A DNA stretch of 64,000 nt from Photorhabdus noenieputensis (GTDB lineage: Bacteria > Pseudomonadota > Gammaproteobacteria > Enterobacterales > Enterobacteriaceae), in contig NZ_RCWC01000001.1 of the NCBI RefSeq assembly GCF_018448935.1, positions 248,001 through 312,000 on the forward strand, read 5' to 3'. Each line of letters opens with the position of its first letter. Position 1 is the stretch's first letter. Below the pieces are notes generated by a model. The model worked only from the letters and a program-made list of their open reading frames with translations. It did not search any database and had not been told where the DNA came from. The position numbers were made by a program, and so were the translations under genes. Positions 63,998 through 64,000 of this stretch are shown here, one piece after another.

Positions 63998-64000
63998 ATG
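63998..64000 (+). CDS. Start codon of next prophage gene (truncated by window)
   Basis: ATG preceded by AGGTGAG at good spacing. Only the initiator codon is in the window. Confidence 0.5.

Noticed and set aside
1-64000. CRISPR array, rRNA or complete tRNA gene
   Set aside because: No regularly spaced direct repeats of CRISPR type and no full tRNA or rRNA were seen; the only tRNA-like pieces are the two ssrA tails.

Overview
The window comes from an AT-rich enterobacterial chromosome, most likely Photorhabdus or Xenorhabdus (Morganellaceae). The evidence is a hemophilin/TXISS haem-acquisition locus of the type described in Xenorhabdus nematophila, a 127-bp ERIC element, a GDSL autotransporter esterase, many small acetyltransferases, and tandem insertions at ssrA. 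I cannot separate the two genera from the sequence alone.

1-16.4 kb is largely metabolic core. It holds a truncated prpR, a sigma-54 promoter and the prpBCDE methylcitrate operon. These are followed by a secreted beta-propeller protein, a copper-uptake pair (DUF2946 protein plus TonB-dependent copper receptor), a secreted GH16 glycosidase, metY and a MATE pump. 16.4-36 kb is more accessory. It carries a nine-copy AATATA repeat in front of a broken papain-like/EF-hand effector gene with a Sel1-repeat partner, then a Fur-box-controlled haem locus (hemophilin, Slam/TXISS porin, TonB receptor, private TonB). After these come an esterase autotransporter, bactofilin, an ERIC element, a wHTH-YhfG/Fic toxin-antitoxin pair, an unlisted secreted Cys peptide, and gene remnants.

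36.4-42.3 kb is a Shango-type anti-phage operon (Lhr-like helicase, DUF2791 ATPase, TerB protein). The TerB protein is split into two overlapping reading frames. Next to it is a DinQ-like type I toxin whose ribosome binding site lies in a hairpin, and decayed regulator genes.

43.6-52.4 kb is a genomic island. Both ends carry the 3' end of ssrA (tmRNA), at 43616-43630 and 52330-52361. The cargo includes a membrane protein plus two tiny proteins that share an unusual G-x-x-[VIM]-P-x-M motif, a pair of paralogous secreted proteins with a serine recombinase, and an integrase-nuclease operon. The nuclease gene is split by an IS1182-like element. 52.4 kb to the end is the early region of a lambda-like prophage reading away from the same ssrA site: int, xis, recombination genes, repressor, YdaS/YdaT-type regulators, and a replication module (HTH initiator with internal iterons, DnaC loader, DnaB helicase). 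Several of its genes share a near-identical translation start motif.
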